Of a DNA stretch of 64,000 bases, positions 50,373-62,100 are shown in pieces; the first letter of the stretch is position 1, and each line of letters begins with the position of its first letter. The position numbers and the translations under genes are program-made. The notes beneath the pieces were generated by a model. That model worked only from the letters and a program-made list of their open reading frames with translations, ran no database searches and was not told the origin of the DNA. Source of the stretch: Todiramphus chloris collaris (taxonomy: Eukaryota > Chordata > Aves > Coraciiformes > Alcedinidae); NCBI GenBank assembly GCA_025345505.1, contig JANVCC010009942.1, forward strand, positions 1,334,987-1,398,986, in the 5' to 3' direction.

Positions 50373-52539
50373 TTAGATGCTCCAGTATTCTATTTATTGA
50401 GCAATGAAAATATGATATGGTTCAAAAGCCAGAAAATGTACATGTGGATTTCAGTCTACTCATTTATCTAGGTTTCTGTACCAGTTTAATTTCTTTGTTC
50501 TTTCAGTTTTGTTGCTGTCAACTAAAAATATTTTTTTCTCTGACTTTAGTTTCAAATTACACTTTTAGATTCCTTACCCTTAGTAAGTTCAGATATAATT
50601 TTATGTAAGTGGAGGTTTAAAATAGAGGTAGAATCAAATGTTAGAATTCACATTTTGGGTACTGAGATTTTCTAAAGCAATATAAAAAATATTTCCCAGA
50701 TATGATAATTTTCTTCTGTTCTTCCTGGATCCAGTCAGTAATTTTTCAACCACATGTATAGTCATTAAAATTAAATAGGTTAGAAAATAATAATGCATAT
50801 TTTGGACAAGTGTATAGAAAAAGTTTACAATAGAAACTTTGCCAATATAGTTTTGCTTCTGAGTATGATCCAGGTAAATATTAGTCAGTTGTTTCCATTC
50901 AAGTGGATTATGCTCTGCTGCTGCATTATTTAACAGACACAAGAAATTCACCATGAATAATTTAGTTATTTGCTGTATACTTCACCCCAAGAAAAGAGGC
51001 ACTTTATGTTACTTCCTTACTTTGTTTTCTTTGAGTATGCTTCTGTCACTAAAACAAAACCCACCCTATATTTTATTTTTATACTACTACACCATGCTTA
51101 ATATTACATTACCACTTCTATTAACATTGTTATTAGACATAATAATTTTAAACAACAATGAATGTGTCCAAAACAGAAAAGGTAATTCTAATAGCAGCTG
51201 ATCTCACTCTCATCACTTTTTATGGTAAGATATTGTAAACAATTGAACATGAGCACATCCCAAATTATAGGTGTGATAACTTACGGTGATAACTGAATGA
51301 TGTTCATCCAGTGATTTCTCAGTTTCAAAATTTGTCAGGAAATTTTCATACCACTATTATAGCATATTATAGGTGGATGCAAAATGTAAATTACATCATG
51401 AACTTGCAGCTCCCTTGAGCACAGCTTTGTAGCACTTCATATGCTCAAGAAACTCTGCAGTCTGTATTTAATATAAACTTGTATTATTAATTGACCTCTC
51501 CCAAGTCTAAATTCAACAGCTGGACTTCCCTGTGACTGAATGTGTTTTGGTTGTCTTTGCATGTGTGTGTTTAAATACACATCCAAACAATTGTTTACAC
51601 ATAGGTTTTTAATGTGGTGATTTTGATTAGTCCCATCATGTATGACCAAGTGCTCATTTTACACATTTACTTCCCTGTGGGAATGAAGCTCTAAGACTTT
51701 CAGCCAGAGGATTAAAAAAACTAAGTTAAGCTATTCTTCCAAATACACTGAAGTTTCTAGTGATTTTTAAGACCTCAAAGATGGTAGATGTTGCTTTTCT
51801 TTCCTCTATAGCCTTCCTTTTTTTGAGATGAGCTTCCCATCAGTTTTTCTACATTGCACCACCCAAATGATACAGATTTATTTTCCAGGAAGGCTAAATT
51901 TGGGAACATCTTTCAAATCAGGTTATAATGACAGTGGCAACCAGAAATAAAAGAATTAGGTTTCAAGGCCCATTTTGCAATCTCCAATCTTAGAAGCATT
52001 ACATTGTGTAATGCTCCATCCAAAATCTTAGTAGAAGTTAGCAGAAAGTTAAACTTAACAGTCAGAGGCATAGGTTCAAGTATTTGGACCAAGGATTTAC
52101 CTATGAGTTTTGTTCTGAAATGTTTTCATTTCTGGAATTGGAGGGAGGGCTAGCTGTCCCTGAAGCAAACCGTTCCTCTCTTGTCAACATTTTTTCTTTC
52201 TGGAGTAGGATGGCCTTAGATCAGCTTAGGCCAAGGCAGGAGAGGCAAAAGTGGGAATGTTCATTAACACTTCTGAGAGATTCTAAATTCCCTAACAAAT
52301 GCTTTCATAGGAAAACACAGTTCTTTTTTCCCCCTTTTTTTTCCCCTGACAAGTGTTGCAGCTGAACTCTCTCCCTAAAATCTGAGAGAAAAGAGGCTAC
52401 AGGTCCCTCACAAAAAGAGAGAGTGAAAGGATAGTCTATGCAAATGAATCTACCTAAGCATCCAGTCATCCCTAGAAGCATTTACCCAATAGATAGCGAA
52501 ATACAACACTTCCAGCGCTAGACTTTCCACTAGACCTAT
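50373..52539. other. AT-rich intronic sequence, no gene seen
   Basis: Overlapping small frames (50634-50954 minus, 50953-51201 plus, 52084-52365 plus) show no domain or exon-like flanks. Confidence 0.5.
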
Positions 52540-52915
52540 GGCATTGCTATTTAGCACTTGTGAGACTGCACCCAGAGAACTATGCTACCTCCCTGATCAG
52601 AGAGAGGATACAAAGAAGATGGAGCCAGACTGCTGGGAGGTGCAAGTCAGGTGTGAAACAAAGGACCCAAGCCAGAAAACAGGAAATTCTGATTAAATAC
52701 TGGAAAAATGTTTTACCATGAAGTGGTCAAATACTGGAACAGTTTGTCCAGAGAGGCTGTGGAAACTCCACCCTTGGGAGTGTTCAGGACAGAAATGAAC
52801 ACAACCCCAAACAACTTATTCTGAATAAAGCTACTTTAAGCAGTGGCTGGACCAGGTGACCTTCAGAGGCCCCTTCCAATCTAAATCATTCTATGACTCC
52901 ATGATTCTATAATGC
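52540..52915 (+). mobile_element. Old CR1 LINE 3'-end fragment
   Basis: GAGACTGCACCCAGAGAAC..., GGTCAAATACTGGAACAG, GAGAGGCTGTGGAAACTCC and a tail ATTCTATGACTCCATGATTC follow CR1 order with strong divergence. Confidence 0.8.
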
Positions 52916-53915
52916 TGTATGTCTTTATTGTCTCTTTGACACTTTCACATTTACTGCACATACTAAGTTAACTGAGCATGTCAACTCATCTATTGTCAAT
53001 CTGCAGCTATTTTTCTTCAATGTGTAAAAGATACTCGGATACTGTAGTGCAAACACTGTAGTGTAATACTGTAATACAGACCTATTTAAAACAGTGGAAC
53101 TAGGAAAGCACTTAAGTGTAATAATAGCCACATTATTAAGTTTGAAATCTTCACAGCAGGACACATGAAGTCACTGTCAAGACACAGGAGAGAGGACAGG
53201 CATAACTGAAAAGAATTTGGGGAATGAACAATAGTGCGGCATCTCCTAGCTATTAATAACTGGCAGATACGTAACTTAATTCCTTAATATAGCAAGGAAG
53301 ACATGTAGGTAACAGGATTGTTGCTTTCAAAATAAACATCAACAAGAACTTAATGAACACATTTTCATTCCTATTAGGAAATGTTATTATCACCTTTAAA
53401 TATGGAGTCTAAAGAAGCATCACTAAATGCACCTCTTCCAGATTACCAAAACAGCTTTGGATTTGAGGCAGACATGGTGGTGATCCACTATATTGCCAAA
53501 ATAACCCTTGTTCTCAGAAATAAACTTCATTCTTGTTCAGAAGAATAAACTCTTCTAGCAATGCTCTTCATTTTCCAACTCATACTGGTTAAACTGGCAA
53601 AGGAAAATTGAGATTCCTCATGCAGCACGTATCGATCTTCTTTCAAATCATTCTATCAAGTGACATGAAGTGGGGTTTGCCTAACGTTTCTTCATTAAAT
53701 TCTTCCCTCCACTAGCAAAAAATTCAGTCTTGGAACTTCTCCATCAAGACAGCCTATTTATCAGTCAAATAGCTATGCCTTGTTTTTAGACGTGTAAATT
53801 CCCAGCTTCCCCTCACATTTACATCAACATAATCTCAGAGGTTTTCCAATCATATGCTAGCTTCAAAGTCTTCTCTAAGGGAGGAGCACCACGTATGTAA
53901 GTCCATTTAAGATAA
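52916..53915. other. AT-rich intronic sequence, no gene seen
   Basis: Lies between an old CR1 fragment and an LTR. Nothing recognised. Confidence 0.5.
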
Positions 53916-54505
53916 TGTGCTAGTTTTGGCTGGAATAGAGTTATTTTTCTTCAAAGTAGCTGGTATGGGGCTATATTTTGGATTTGTGATGAAAATAGTG
54001 TTGATAACTCAGGAATGTTTTCATTACTGCTGAGCAGTGCTCACACAGAGTCAAGGCCTTCTCACACTTACCCCCCCAGTGAGAAGGCTGGGGATGCAGC
54101 ACAAGATGTTGAGAGGGGACACAGACAGGACAGCTGACCCCAACTGACCAAAGGGATATTCCAGACCATGTGATGTAATGCTCAACAATATAAAGATGGG
54201 GGAAAAAGAGGGAAGTGGAGGACATTTGAAGTGATGGCTTTTGTCCTCCCAAGTAACTATTATGCACAGTGGAGCCCTGCTTTCTTGGAGATAGCTGAGT
54301 ATCTGCCTGACAATGACAAGCAGTGAATTAATTCCTTCTTTGGCTTTGTCTGTGTGCAGCTTTCGCTTTACCTGTTAAACTGTCTTTATCTCAACTCATA
54401 AGTTTTCTCACTTTTACTCTTCCTGTTGTATCCCCCATCCTACCAAGGGGGAGTGAGTGAGCAGCTGTGCGTGGCTTAGTTGCTGGCTGGGGTTTAACCA
54501 CAACA
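53916..54505 (+). mobile_element. Solo LTR, avian ERV-L type
   Basis: Begins TGTGCTAGTTTTGGCTGG and ends GGGGTTTAACCACAACA, ends that I recognise from bird ERV-L LTRs. TATAAAG at 54189-54195 gives plus orientation. Flanks GATAA (53911-53915) and GACAG (54506-54510) agree at three of five positions, both differences being transitions, so they could be a decayed duplication. No internal sequence. About 590 bp. Confidence 0.8.
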
Positions 54506-57179
54506 GACAGCTTCTGTAAAAAAATCATTAAGGTTCTTTTAAATGTTTTACTGAAAATTCCCATCTAAATTACCCCTCATATGCACACCTGGTGTCCCAA
54601 GGGAGAGACATTTAAAGCATCAGTTGAGTACCGCAGAGCTGACACCATGAGTCTGTGTGTTCCTTTACCTAACCGCTTCCTTGGACAGACATCTTTTCTA
54701 ATACTTAAATAATTTTGCTATATTACAACCTATTTTAAAAATGCTAAAAGAACAATTGCATTACATATTTTCCATTGAGAAAGACATTAATCAGTTATGT
54801 TAATAATTTAATGTAGAACTTTACATGTCTATGCCTTTAATGCAAAGTGTTGAAGTCCTGATTAATCTCCATTTAATTATTATGGGCTTGTCCTGCTAAA
54901 CCACCACATTTCTATACTCATTAAATTAGGGAATCAGCACCATTCATATTAAAATAAACATCTGAGTATGTGCATTTTAAAAGCTAATAGTTTTACAAAT
55001 TCCAACAGCATAAAAATTAAAGCAATTTGTACTGCTGAGGTCACAGAACCCTGAAAATCCAAAAATGTAAGCCTTTTGAAACAAATATGATAACAAGGCC
55101 CTTCTAGTCACTTATTTAAAACATTTGACTACACACGTTTCTTATTTATGGACGATTCACAAAGAACATTATCCAACAATGTTTACTAAGTTGTAAAAAT
55201 TATTTTTGTCTATGAGGGAAGGCAAGCATATGCCAATTATTGTAACATCTTGGGTGCCAGTACCACTTAGTAGTAAAGAAAACAGTAAAACACTGCCAGA
55301 CAAGTAAACAACAGAATTCCTAATTAGAGACTGCTACTAAATTCTGAGAGCATTTTCTGATAGCCTGTAACTTGGAAAACACCCATCTTCCTTTTCCTTC
55401 GGTTGTGTGGAAGTAGTTAGGATGTAATAGATTAAGAACAGATTTTCAAACCAAGCAGAAGAATAGAATGGGTTTTAGGATGGGAGAATGCATTTTACTG
55501 GAGTGCACAACAGACTTTTGCTAAAGCACCATTATTTTTTCAGGTGCTCTATTTGTAGCTAGAGAAACCAAAGCCTAAATCATTACAACGTCATACAGAA
55601 AACTTAGGAAACACAAAACTCCTTTCTTCTTCTAGCAAAGAATAAGGCCTTTGGGCCACTGAAATATTATACTACATTCCTTCTTGAATTCTATTTTAGT
55701 TTATTAACACTTTATTGAGTAGTATAAGGACAACATTGACACTTCAAGAAAAAATTGCTATTTTCAGGCAATCTCCACATGTAACCAATGTAATGGTGGA
55801 TTCTACCTGGTTAGAGGTAGTCCCATACAAAGAATGGAGACAGAGAGGAGGTAGATTTGTTTTGACAGAAACTAATTTTAATGGCCACATAACAAAGTAC
55901 AGTTTTAAACAGACAGCATTAGGAAACAAGCACCAGGATTATTGGTTTGTAAAAGGCTAATGTTGCCTCAAGTTTGTGCAGTTGCTTCTGTATAAATACT
56001 GATGAAAAGCTGTTTTTGTGAAGAAGCCTAGGACTGTAAATCACTTGCAATAAAACATAAAGGAGACCTATTGCAAAAAAATGGTTTTCTGGAAAACTCA
56101 ATAAAAAAAAGAAGTCTAAGGCCTAGGAGATTAAGATTTATCTTGAAGGTAGAAAAGCTTGGGAAATTCCATTCCAATTAGGACTGTTGGTATTTCTTCT
56201 CTATTTTTTCCAGTCTGAAATTTCAGTAGGGAAAAAATAGAACATAGAAAGATGATATGGCAAGATGATTTAATTGACATATGACTAACAGCCTTTAAAA
56301 ATGCTAAGGTTTTTCTGAAACAACTAAACTGTGAATATAGACCATGCAATAATGATAGTTATGTGAGAAGCAAATAGAGGTACCAGAAATTTTTTAAGAT
56401 CACCAGAACATAAGCTCCATTTATTACACTGAATGTTTTTGCACTGTTAACTGAAAAATTATTTGAGTTGAATATTTATTTCCCAATTCCACTAGTATTA
56501 TTTATTATTACACAGTACTCATTATTCTGCAATTTATAAACTCACTTTAACATAGACTTGTGATGATTCTACTTCTGGTTTTTATTTTACACATGAGAAA
56601 ACAGTGCCCAAAAGACAAAGTAGTCATTATTCAGAAAGGATTATATTTTTTATTCATTGAGCATATCATGCTATAAAAATCTGAATATCTAGGAAACCAA
56701 AAAGCTACAAAGTAACTGAGCATTAAATATTGTCCCTCCGCCCACTGTTCTCTCTATAAACCCTTTGCTCACAAAATATCCGCTTAATATTCAAAACTAG
56801 CATATGGCTGTCCCCTAAATGGAAGTGGTTCCAGCTACTAAAAATTAAGACCAAATAATAAATTGATCGATCAAATACAATATCCTAGTGATTTTGACAA
56901 AGAATTTGATTTTAAAACAGATGCCTGTCTGTGATAGCCATCAAGGGCGAAAAAGGCAGTGGTGAGCTACACATTGCAAAACAGATCTGCAGGTATTTAA
57001 CAGGAAACAATAGACTAGTAAATGACGGACTCCTCCCTCTGTCTAAGAAACCATTAGCCTATTTTCTCATCTAAACCCATTCAAACTATCAGGACCCTAA
57101 CCCTAGATTTGCCAAACTGCCTCGCACCTCCCAGATCTCTCATTATTTTTACTCTATGCAAACACCACACGAATCACGC
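54506..57179. other. AT-rich intron sequence next to the PDE4D4 exon, no further gene seen
   Basis: Holds no retroelement I can name. The 81-codon frame at 55715-55960 begins with TTG, has no recognised domain and overlaps an equally long minus frame. Being the promoter-proximal part of the intron, it is a reasonable place for enhancers, but none can be read directly. Confidence 0.5.
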
Positions 57180-57845
57180 CCTTCCCGCTCGGCACGAGCG
57201 CTTTAGGTTCCCGGGCTGCGCGGGCAGTAAGGGAAGCTCCGGCGCGAAGGCATAGGCAGGGCGGCAGCGGCACGGAGCGTGCCGGAGACGAAGAGCGGGA
57301 CGGCGGCGGAGGAGAGTGAGGCGGCGAAGGAGGAGAGTGGGGAGCCGGGGAGCGGAGTCCGGGGCCCGGGATGAGCACAGGGCCCCGCGCTGCCGTCCCC
57401 CTGGCTCACGGCGCCGTGCTGGCACAGCCGCAGTCCCGCTCCCACCCACGTGTTTCGCTATTGCTTTTCCACCCACAGACAGGCGCATAGTGTATGTGAC
57501 GACGAGCCGCAGCCTGTGGCTCGGTCACGCCCGTTCCAGGCGAGCCCTGCGCGCGGGCCTCGGGGAGTCGAGTTGCCTTGCAGCCTCGCACTCTAGGCTC
57601 CACAGCACGGCACCCAAGCCCGGCCCCACCTCCCTTTCGGAGCCTCCACAGCCGGATGCGTCCCTTCCTTCTCCTTCCTGCCACGGGGAGCGGGGTCGGC
57701 CAGACGAGGGTCTCGCTGCACCCACACTTCAGCGGCCCCGCCGGCTACCCTCCCTGCGGCCGGGAGCAACCACGGCGGGCGAGAGAGCGGCACCTGACCG
57801 CCGCGCCCCCACGCACACACGGACGGAGCGGTGGGCCAAGCCCTC

Positions 57846-57851
57846 TCCTAC
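57846..57851 (-). promoter_or_regulatory. PDE4D: Splice donor of the PDE4D4 first exon
   Basis: On the minus strand the sequence reads CAGACG|GTAGGA, so the exon ends at 57852 with the GT at 57851-57850. Without splicing, the frame meets TAG immediately after the last Arg. The phase (two bases of a CGN Arg codon) fits joining to a shared downstream PDE4D exon. Confidence 0.85.
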
Positions 57852-58210
57852 CGTCTGAGTCCCTGGAAAGAGGAGGGCCAGGACATCCGCGATTTCTTCA
57901 AGCTGGGCCGGTGGCCGGTCTCCACGGCGTAGGACGCGCGGTCCATGGCTCGGCAGTAGAGGTATCGCTCCGTGTCGGAGTAGCCACGGTGCCTGACGCG
58001 AGCCCCTGCCAGGCAGCGGCCCCGCGAGGCGGGCGGCGGCGGCGGGCCGGGGGACGGCTGGTGATGAAGGAACTGGTGTTGCCGCAGCTGCGGCGGATAG
58101 TGCTGCTCGTGCCGCCAGAGATGCTTGGGGGTTTTGAGACTCCCGCTGCCCCCGGCCCCGTCGTTGCCGCCGTCACCGTCGCTGCTGCCGCCGCCGTGCT
58201 CTGCGTCCAT
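57852..58210 (-). CDS. PDE4D: PDE4D first coding exon of the long isoform PDE4D4 (cAMP-specific 3',5'-phosphodiesterase 4D)
   Basis: PDE4D hydrolyses cAMP to 5'-AMP. Alternative first exons give isoforms different N-termini that steer localisation and partner binding. This exon encodes 119 codons plus two bases. A Gly/Ser/Asp-rich start (residues 1-24) is followed by [13 protein letters not shown] (25-37), a His/Gln-rich run (36-51), a short proline run PSPGPPPPP (52-60), and a block I recognise as PDE4D4-specific: [20 protein letters not shown] (71-90), then YAVETGHRP and [16 protein letters not shown] to the end. The start is the first in-frame ATG and sits in a strong context (A at -3, G at +4). 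An open frame continues upstream without an ATG. The exon ends with CG, completing an Arg codon across the junction, followed by GTAGGA. The UCR1, UCR2 and catalytic exons lie outside the window, to the left. The proline stretch is shorter than in the human isoform as I recall it. Identification is from remembered family sequence, not a search. Confidence 0.93.
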
Positions 58211-58442
58211 GCTGCCGGCGGCCGGGCCGGGCCGGGTAGGCTGAGGCGGCGGCCGCTGACTTCCTCCGGGTAGCGGCGGGGAAACTGTGCTGAAAAGTTG
58301 GACAGCTCCTGCCGCTCCTTCCCTAGCCCGGGGGTGGGAACGGCTGGAGACGCCGTGCCGCCGACTCCTCCGGGCCACTCGGAAGGGAAGGCGGGGAGAC
58401 GGGGAGGAGGAGAGAGAGGGGGGCTGGTTTCCCGCTCGGAAC

Positions 58443-58450
58443 TATTTAAA
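58443..58450 (-). promoter_or_regulatory. PDE4D: TATA-like box upstream of PDE4D4
   Basis: The minus strand reads TTTAAATA inside otherwise GC-rich sequence, about 235 bases upstream of the ATG. If used, transcription would begin near 58410-58420 and give a 5' UTR of roughly 200 bases. CpG-island promoters often work without a TATA box, so this is only a candidate. Confidence 0.35.
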
Positions 58451-58901
58451 GCTGTCTGGAGCCAGCGCAGGGGAACGAGGAGCCGACAGCGGGCAGCAAT
58501 CGCAGGGAGAACGCACCGGGGTGTGCCGGAGGCGGGGGAGGGCATGGCGTGGAGCCCAGCCCGACCCAGGGGAGGGCCGGAACTAGGCGTGAGGGCGGAG
58601 GAGCTCTTCCTGCGCCGGATCGCTGCACCCCCCCGGACTCACAGGACGCTCTGATGGCGGGGAGCGATTGACTCGCTCCCGGGGTGACGCACACTGCAAA
58701 GCGACGGCAGGTGGCAAAGTTGCTTACGGCCACCTTGGCCGAGAACTTGGCGGTTGGTTAAAAATGGGTTCTTATTCCCTAAACTCCTCCCGCTGCTCCT
58801 TATTCCGTATAGCCTACTTGCAATCTTCGCCACATCAGACTCATAAATCGTCCGTTTCCCAACTTGGAACCCTCCTCGGGTCTGCCATCTTCACCAAATA
58901 A

Positions 58902-58907
58902 GTAAGT
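58902..58907 (+). promoter_or_regulatory. Possible plus-strand splice donor of a divergent transcript
   Basis: AATAA|GTAAGT at the edge of the CpG island matches the U1 consensus well. CpG-island promoters often fire in both directions, so a non-coding divergent RNA could use it. There is no transcript evidence, and donor-like sequences occur by chance. Confidence 0.15.
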
Positions 58908-59040
58908 TCTCTCTCCCCCCTGCGAGTAAGACTGGCAGTAAATCGATGGGAGGAAGGTTTAATTATAGTGATGCTGAGCTACTGCTACAGAGAAGCTTTT
59001 ATATTATAAACCACTAGTTTCAGGAGATTTTAACTGCTGC

Positions 59041-59116
59041 CCAAAAAAAAAACCAAAAAAAAAACCCCAAAAAACAACAAACCAACAAACACAAACAAAC
59101 AAAACAAAACAAAAGC
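59041..59116 (+). repeat. A-rich low-complexity tract with (ACAAA)n-like units
   Basis: Runs of A interrupted by CC, then AACAAAC / ACAAA-type repeats. Confidence 0.85.
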
Positions 59117-62100
59117 CACCAAGATTTGCAGAACTGGAACTGTTATGAACAATCTGTTTATCCAGTTCAGACATCCTCAATTTCCAAAGGAGAATGTTTT
59201 GGTAGACTGTTTCATAAAGCCTTACTAAACTGAAGCTATGTTAAACCCACTGTTCTGTCCTCCACATAGTCTTTTCATCATGGAAGGCAATCGGGTCGAT
59301 CAAACATTATTTTCTGTCTTTAAAGCTATATGTTGAGTAGTTCCAACTATCTTTATGTCCTTTACAGGTCTGGAAATAGATTCAGAGATTATTTTGGACC
59401 TTTCTAGCAACTTTGGTGAGGCTGGTCAGTCTAGAGTAATTTCATCCTCCTTGCCTTAAGGATGGATGTAACATTAAACTTTTCCCAGATGACTTCCTTT
59501 AACCATCACAACTTTCCACAAACAAAAAACATCAGCCTTACAGTCACACTGATCTTATGTATTTGAATTTATAAGGGTACTTCTGTATTTCCCATTCAAT
59601 CCAATATTTTCAGGATGTTTCTAATGTTTTAGACACTAGGTACAGTTTGACAATCAAAGCACATTAGCATTTAAAATAAGAAATACTAGAAAAATACTAG
59701 AGACACATAAAGAACAGCAGGAGTACAAGCTCATCTATATTACACTGCCATACTTTTACAACTGAAATGGAAAGTAGTGCATCAGAATTCATCTATATAA
59801 CTACAAGAATGCTTTTCAGACAATTTGGGAGTGGGGGTGTTTGTCAGTTTTGGTTTTTTTCTTGTACAGATACTTCACTCTAGCTTCATGCCAAGAAGAC
59901 TTGCATAAAAGTAGATAAACTTTCATGGGGCTATCTTGCCTGAATTCAGGACAGTAGTGTAAACTGTATTACTGTATATACTGATGTAAGCTGAGATAGA
60001 TTTGCTGACAACAATTTTGGTAAGAGTCTATCCCTGCTTTTTTTTTTTTTGTCTTATGAGATTGAGAAGAAGACAATCAATTAGACACATGGATAGGGAT
60101 GGCATATTTATAAATGACCGTATTTTTTTTTCATAATTACTGATTTCCAATCCTTCACACAGGCCACATGAGACAACTTTCAGCCATTATGAACAAAGAA
60201 TGATTAAATATAGCTATACCAGTAACTTTCTAGTTCATGATGTTCAACAGTGGTAAAGTGAGAGACAATCACTTGCATTTTCTGTACAAGAAATGAACCA
60301 ATGTTAAAACACGGACATTAGATGATGATAAATTTTGTTCAGTAATATTCACCACTGACTACAGCACTGATAGTAATCCTGTTACAGTTCAGCACAGTGA
60401 CAGTTAAGAAACTGTACTTTGTTATACATATAACCATAAAGTTTCACTGAGTTCTTCTAAGTCCAGTAAGGTTGGATTTCAGATAGAGGGAATGGTCACT
60501 AGCTGTTCATGTAATTGTTTTATCATGTCTCCCTCATGAAGCAGAAACATGTGTCTGCTGCTAGAAACAGCAAAGTAATTCAGTGGATCATAATTCTAGA
60601 AATCAACTGAAAAAAAAATTATTAAAGAGGAAAAAAATAAGTGCTTTAGAAAGTAGCAGTCTGATTAAATGTAGAATATGTTGTTAGATGTAGAACTACA
60701 AATCTTAGAAAAAGAAAATATTACAAGAATATACCCATATAAGCTTCACATAATTCACTTGTAGAATGTCTTCACATGAATCATGAACTTCTTTACCATT
60801 GCAAACAAAGGGACAGTTATGGTAAGAGCACTGTATGTGTTTCAAAATACATTCTGAAATCCCATTGCAGAGACAAGTTAACAATCAGTAGTTGTTTTTG
60901 TTGCATGCCTTTTGTAAATTATGGAATTACTCCATAATTTAATGCTACTACAATTACTATTATCGTGATAAAAGGAGGATTAATCTAGAGCTATATAAAT
61001 TATGTAGGTTTGATGCTTATCACCTATTAGGAAGGGTGCTTTTCCAGCTTGCAGAAAAATATTTCTGCAGGTAGCTCCATGAGGACTTATTTTTGATGCA
61101 ATTTTTTAGTGAGGAATAACACTTTCCAGTTTTGAAAAAAATCACAATGCTCTAATCTTATTAGTTTTCTAATTTATTGCCTTCTATACATAAGCATAAT
61201 TAACATGCTTAATTTATTACTCTACAAGAGACATTTCTGAGTGCTCTTTAACTTTCCCTGTGTTCAGTCACAACTGATTCAAAGATATACTTCTCTAAGA
61301 ATAAATGTGGTATAAATAACAGATAGATTTATAGTATTAAGTAAAAAGAGAAATCATATCCATTTAAGTTTTTACTATAATGCAGCCTGCTGCAGGGCTT
61401 TCAAAATCTGAATACAAACCCAAAGCTAACAGTCCATTATTAGCACATGGTTTCTAACAGGGAGTATATATGCTAGAAGGATGTTTCTTTGAACTTACCA
61501 GAATTTCAGTTGCAAGAGCATAACATTTGTATTCTTGTTCTGCATATTAAAGCACTGAGTTCAAAGAAGATAAATAACCTGACACAAAAAGGAAACCCTC
61601 TCTCTGCTTACCCAGGTAATTTTAAATATGTCAAGTATGTAAGAATGTTTGATACTGCAGCTACATGGACAGAGACAGCTAAAACCTGAGCTTTGGCACT
61701 GCACCCCTAGGCTGATGCAGAGCTCTACTGATGAAAAGCTTATCTGACTGAGATAAAAGGCATTTTGCACCCACTAAGATCACAACTTCATTTAACCTTC
61801 CACTTGGAGCAACAAGCAAATGCTCAGTCTATTTCAGAGGCGTACTAACAATCACAAGCTAGATTCTAGCTAGTGCCATATAATTACTGAACATAAAAAG
61901 TGACAGATCTTAAAAACATTCCCTTGACTGCCTTGATTTGCAATCGGAGGAGGAAACAACAGCAAAATTATTACTTTCCCAGATGAATAATGAAGAAGAA
62001 AGAGAGGAGAGATTTAGAACAGTTAGTGCTCTTGCCACTACCTCCTCTTCTTCACTGTACCACAACACCAGATTAAATGCAGCATAAACCCAGAGAGGGG

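Larger units (their letters stand above)
1..57851 (-). other. PDE4D: Presumed first intron of the PDE4D4 transcript
   Basis: From the donor at 57850-57851 leftwards no further PDE4D coding exon was recognised (no UCR1, UCR2 or catalytic-domain sequence). PDE4D is known for very long introns. Everything in this span other than mobile elements is AT-rich non-coding sequence. Short alternative first exons or conserved non-coding elements could be present and would not be visible without alignment. Confidence 0.7.
57180..58740 (-). promoter_or_regulatory. PDE4D: CpG island promoter of the PDE4D4 transcript
   Basis: GC content and CpG density rise abruptly from AT-rich flank at about 57180 and fall again near 58740, and the PDE4D4 coding exon sits inside. 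Long open frames on both strands here are by-products of GC richness, not extra genes. Several GC-box-like GGGCGG motifs are present, for example near 58028. A TGACGCA half-CRE-like motif lies at 58684-58690. PDE4D promoters are known to respond to cAMP in some isoforms, but whether this motif works is not shown by sequence. Confidence 0.85.

Noticed and set aside
55715..55960. 81-codon plus-strand frame near the PDE4D4 exon
   Set aside because: Starts with TTG, overlaps a similar minus frame, no domain, no convincing splice sites.
57316..57858. 180-codon plus-strand frame in the CpG island
   Set aside because: Composition-driven frame (Arg/Pro/Ala-rich) antisense to and just downstream of the PDE4D4 exon; no domain.
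57578..58273. 231-codon plus-strand frame over the PDE4D4 exon
   Set aside because: Shadow of the real minus-strand exon in GC-rich DNA; no recognised family.
57898..58545. 215-codon minus-strand frame overlapping PDE4D4 in another phase
   Set aside because: Wrong frame relative to the recognised PDE4D4 residues; low-complexity Pro/Ala/Thr sequence.
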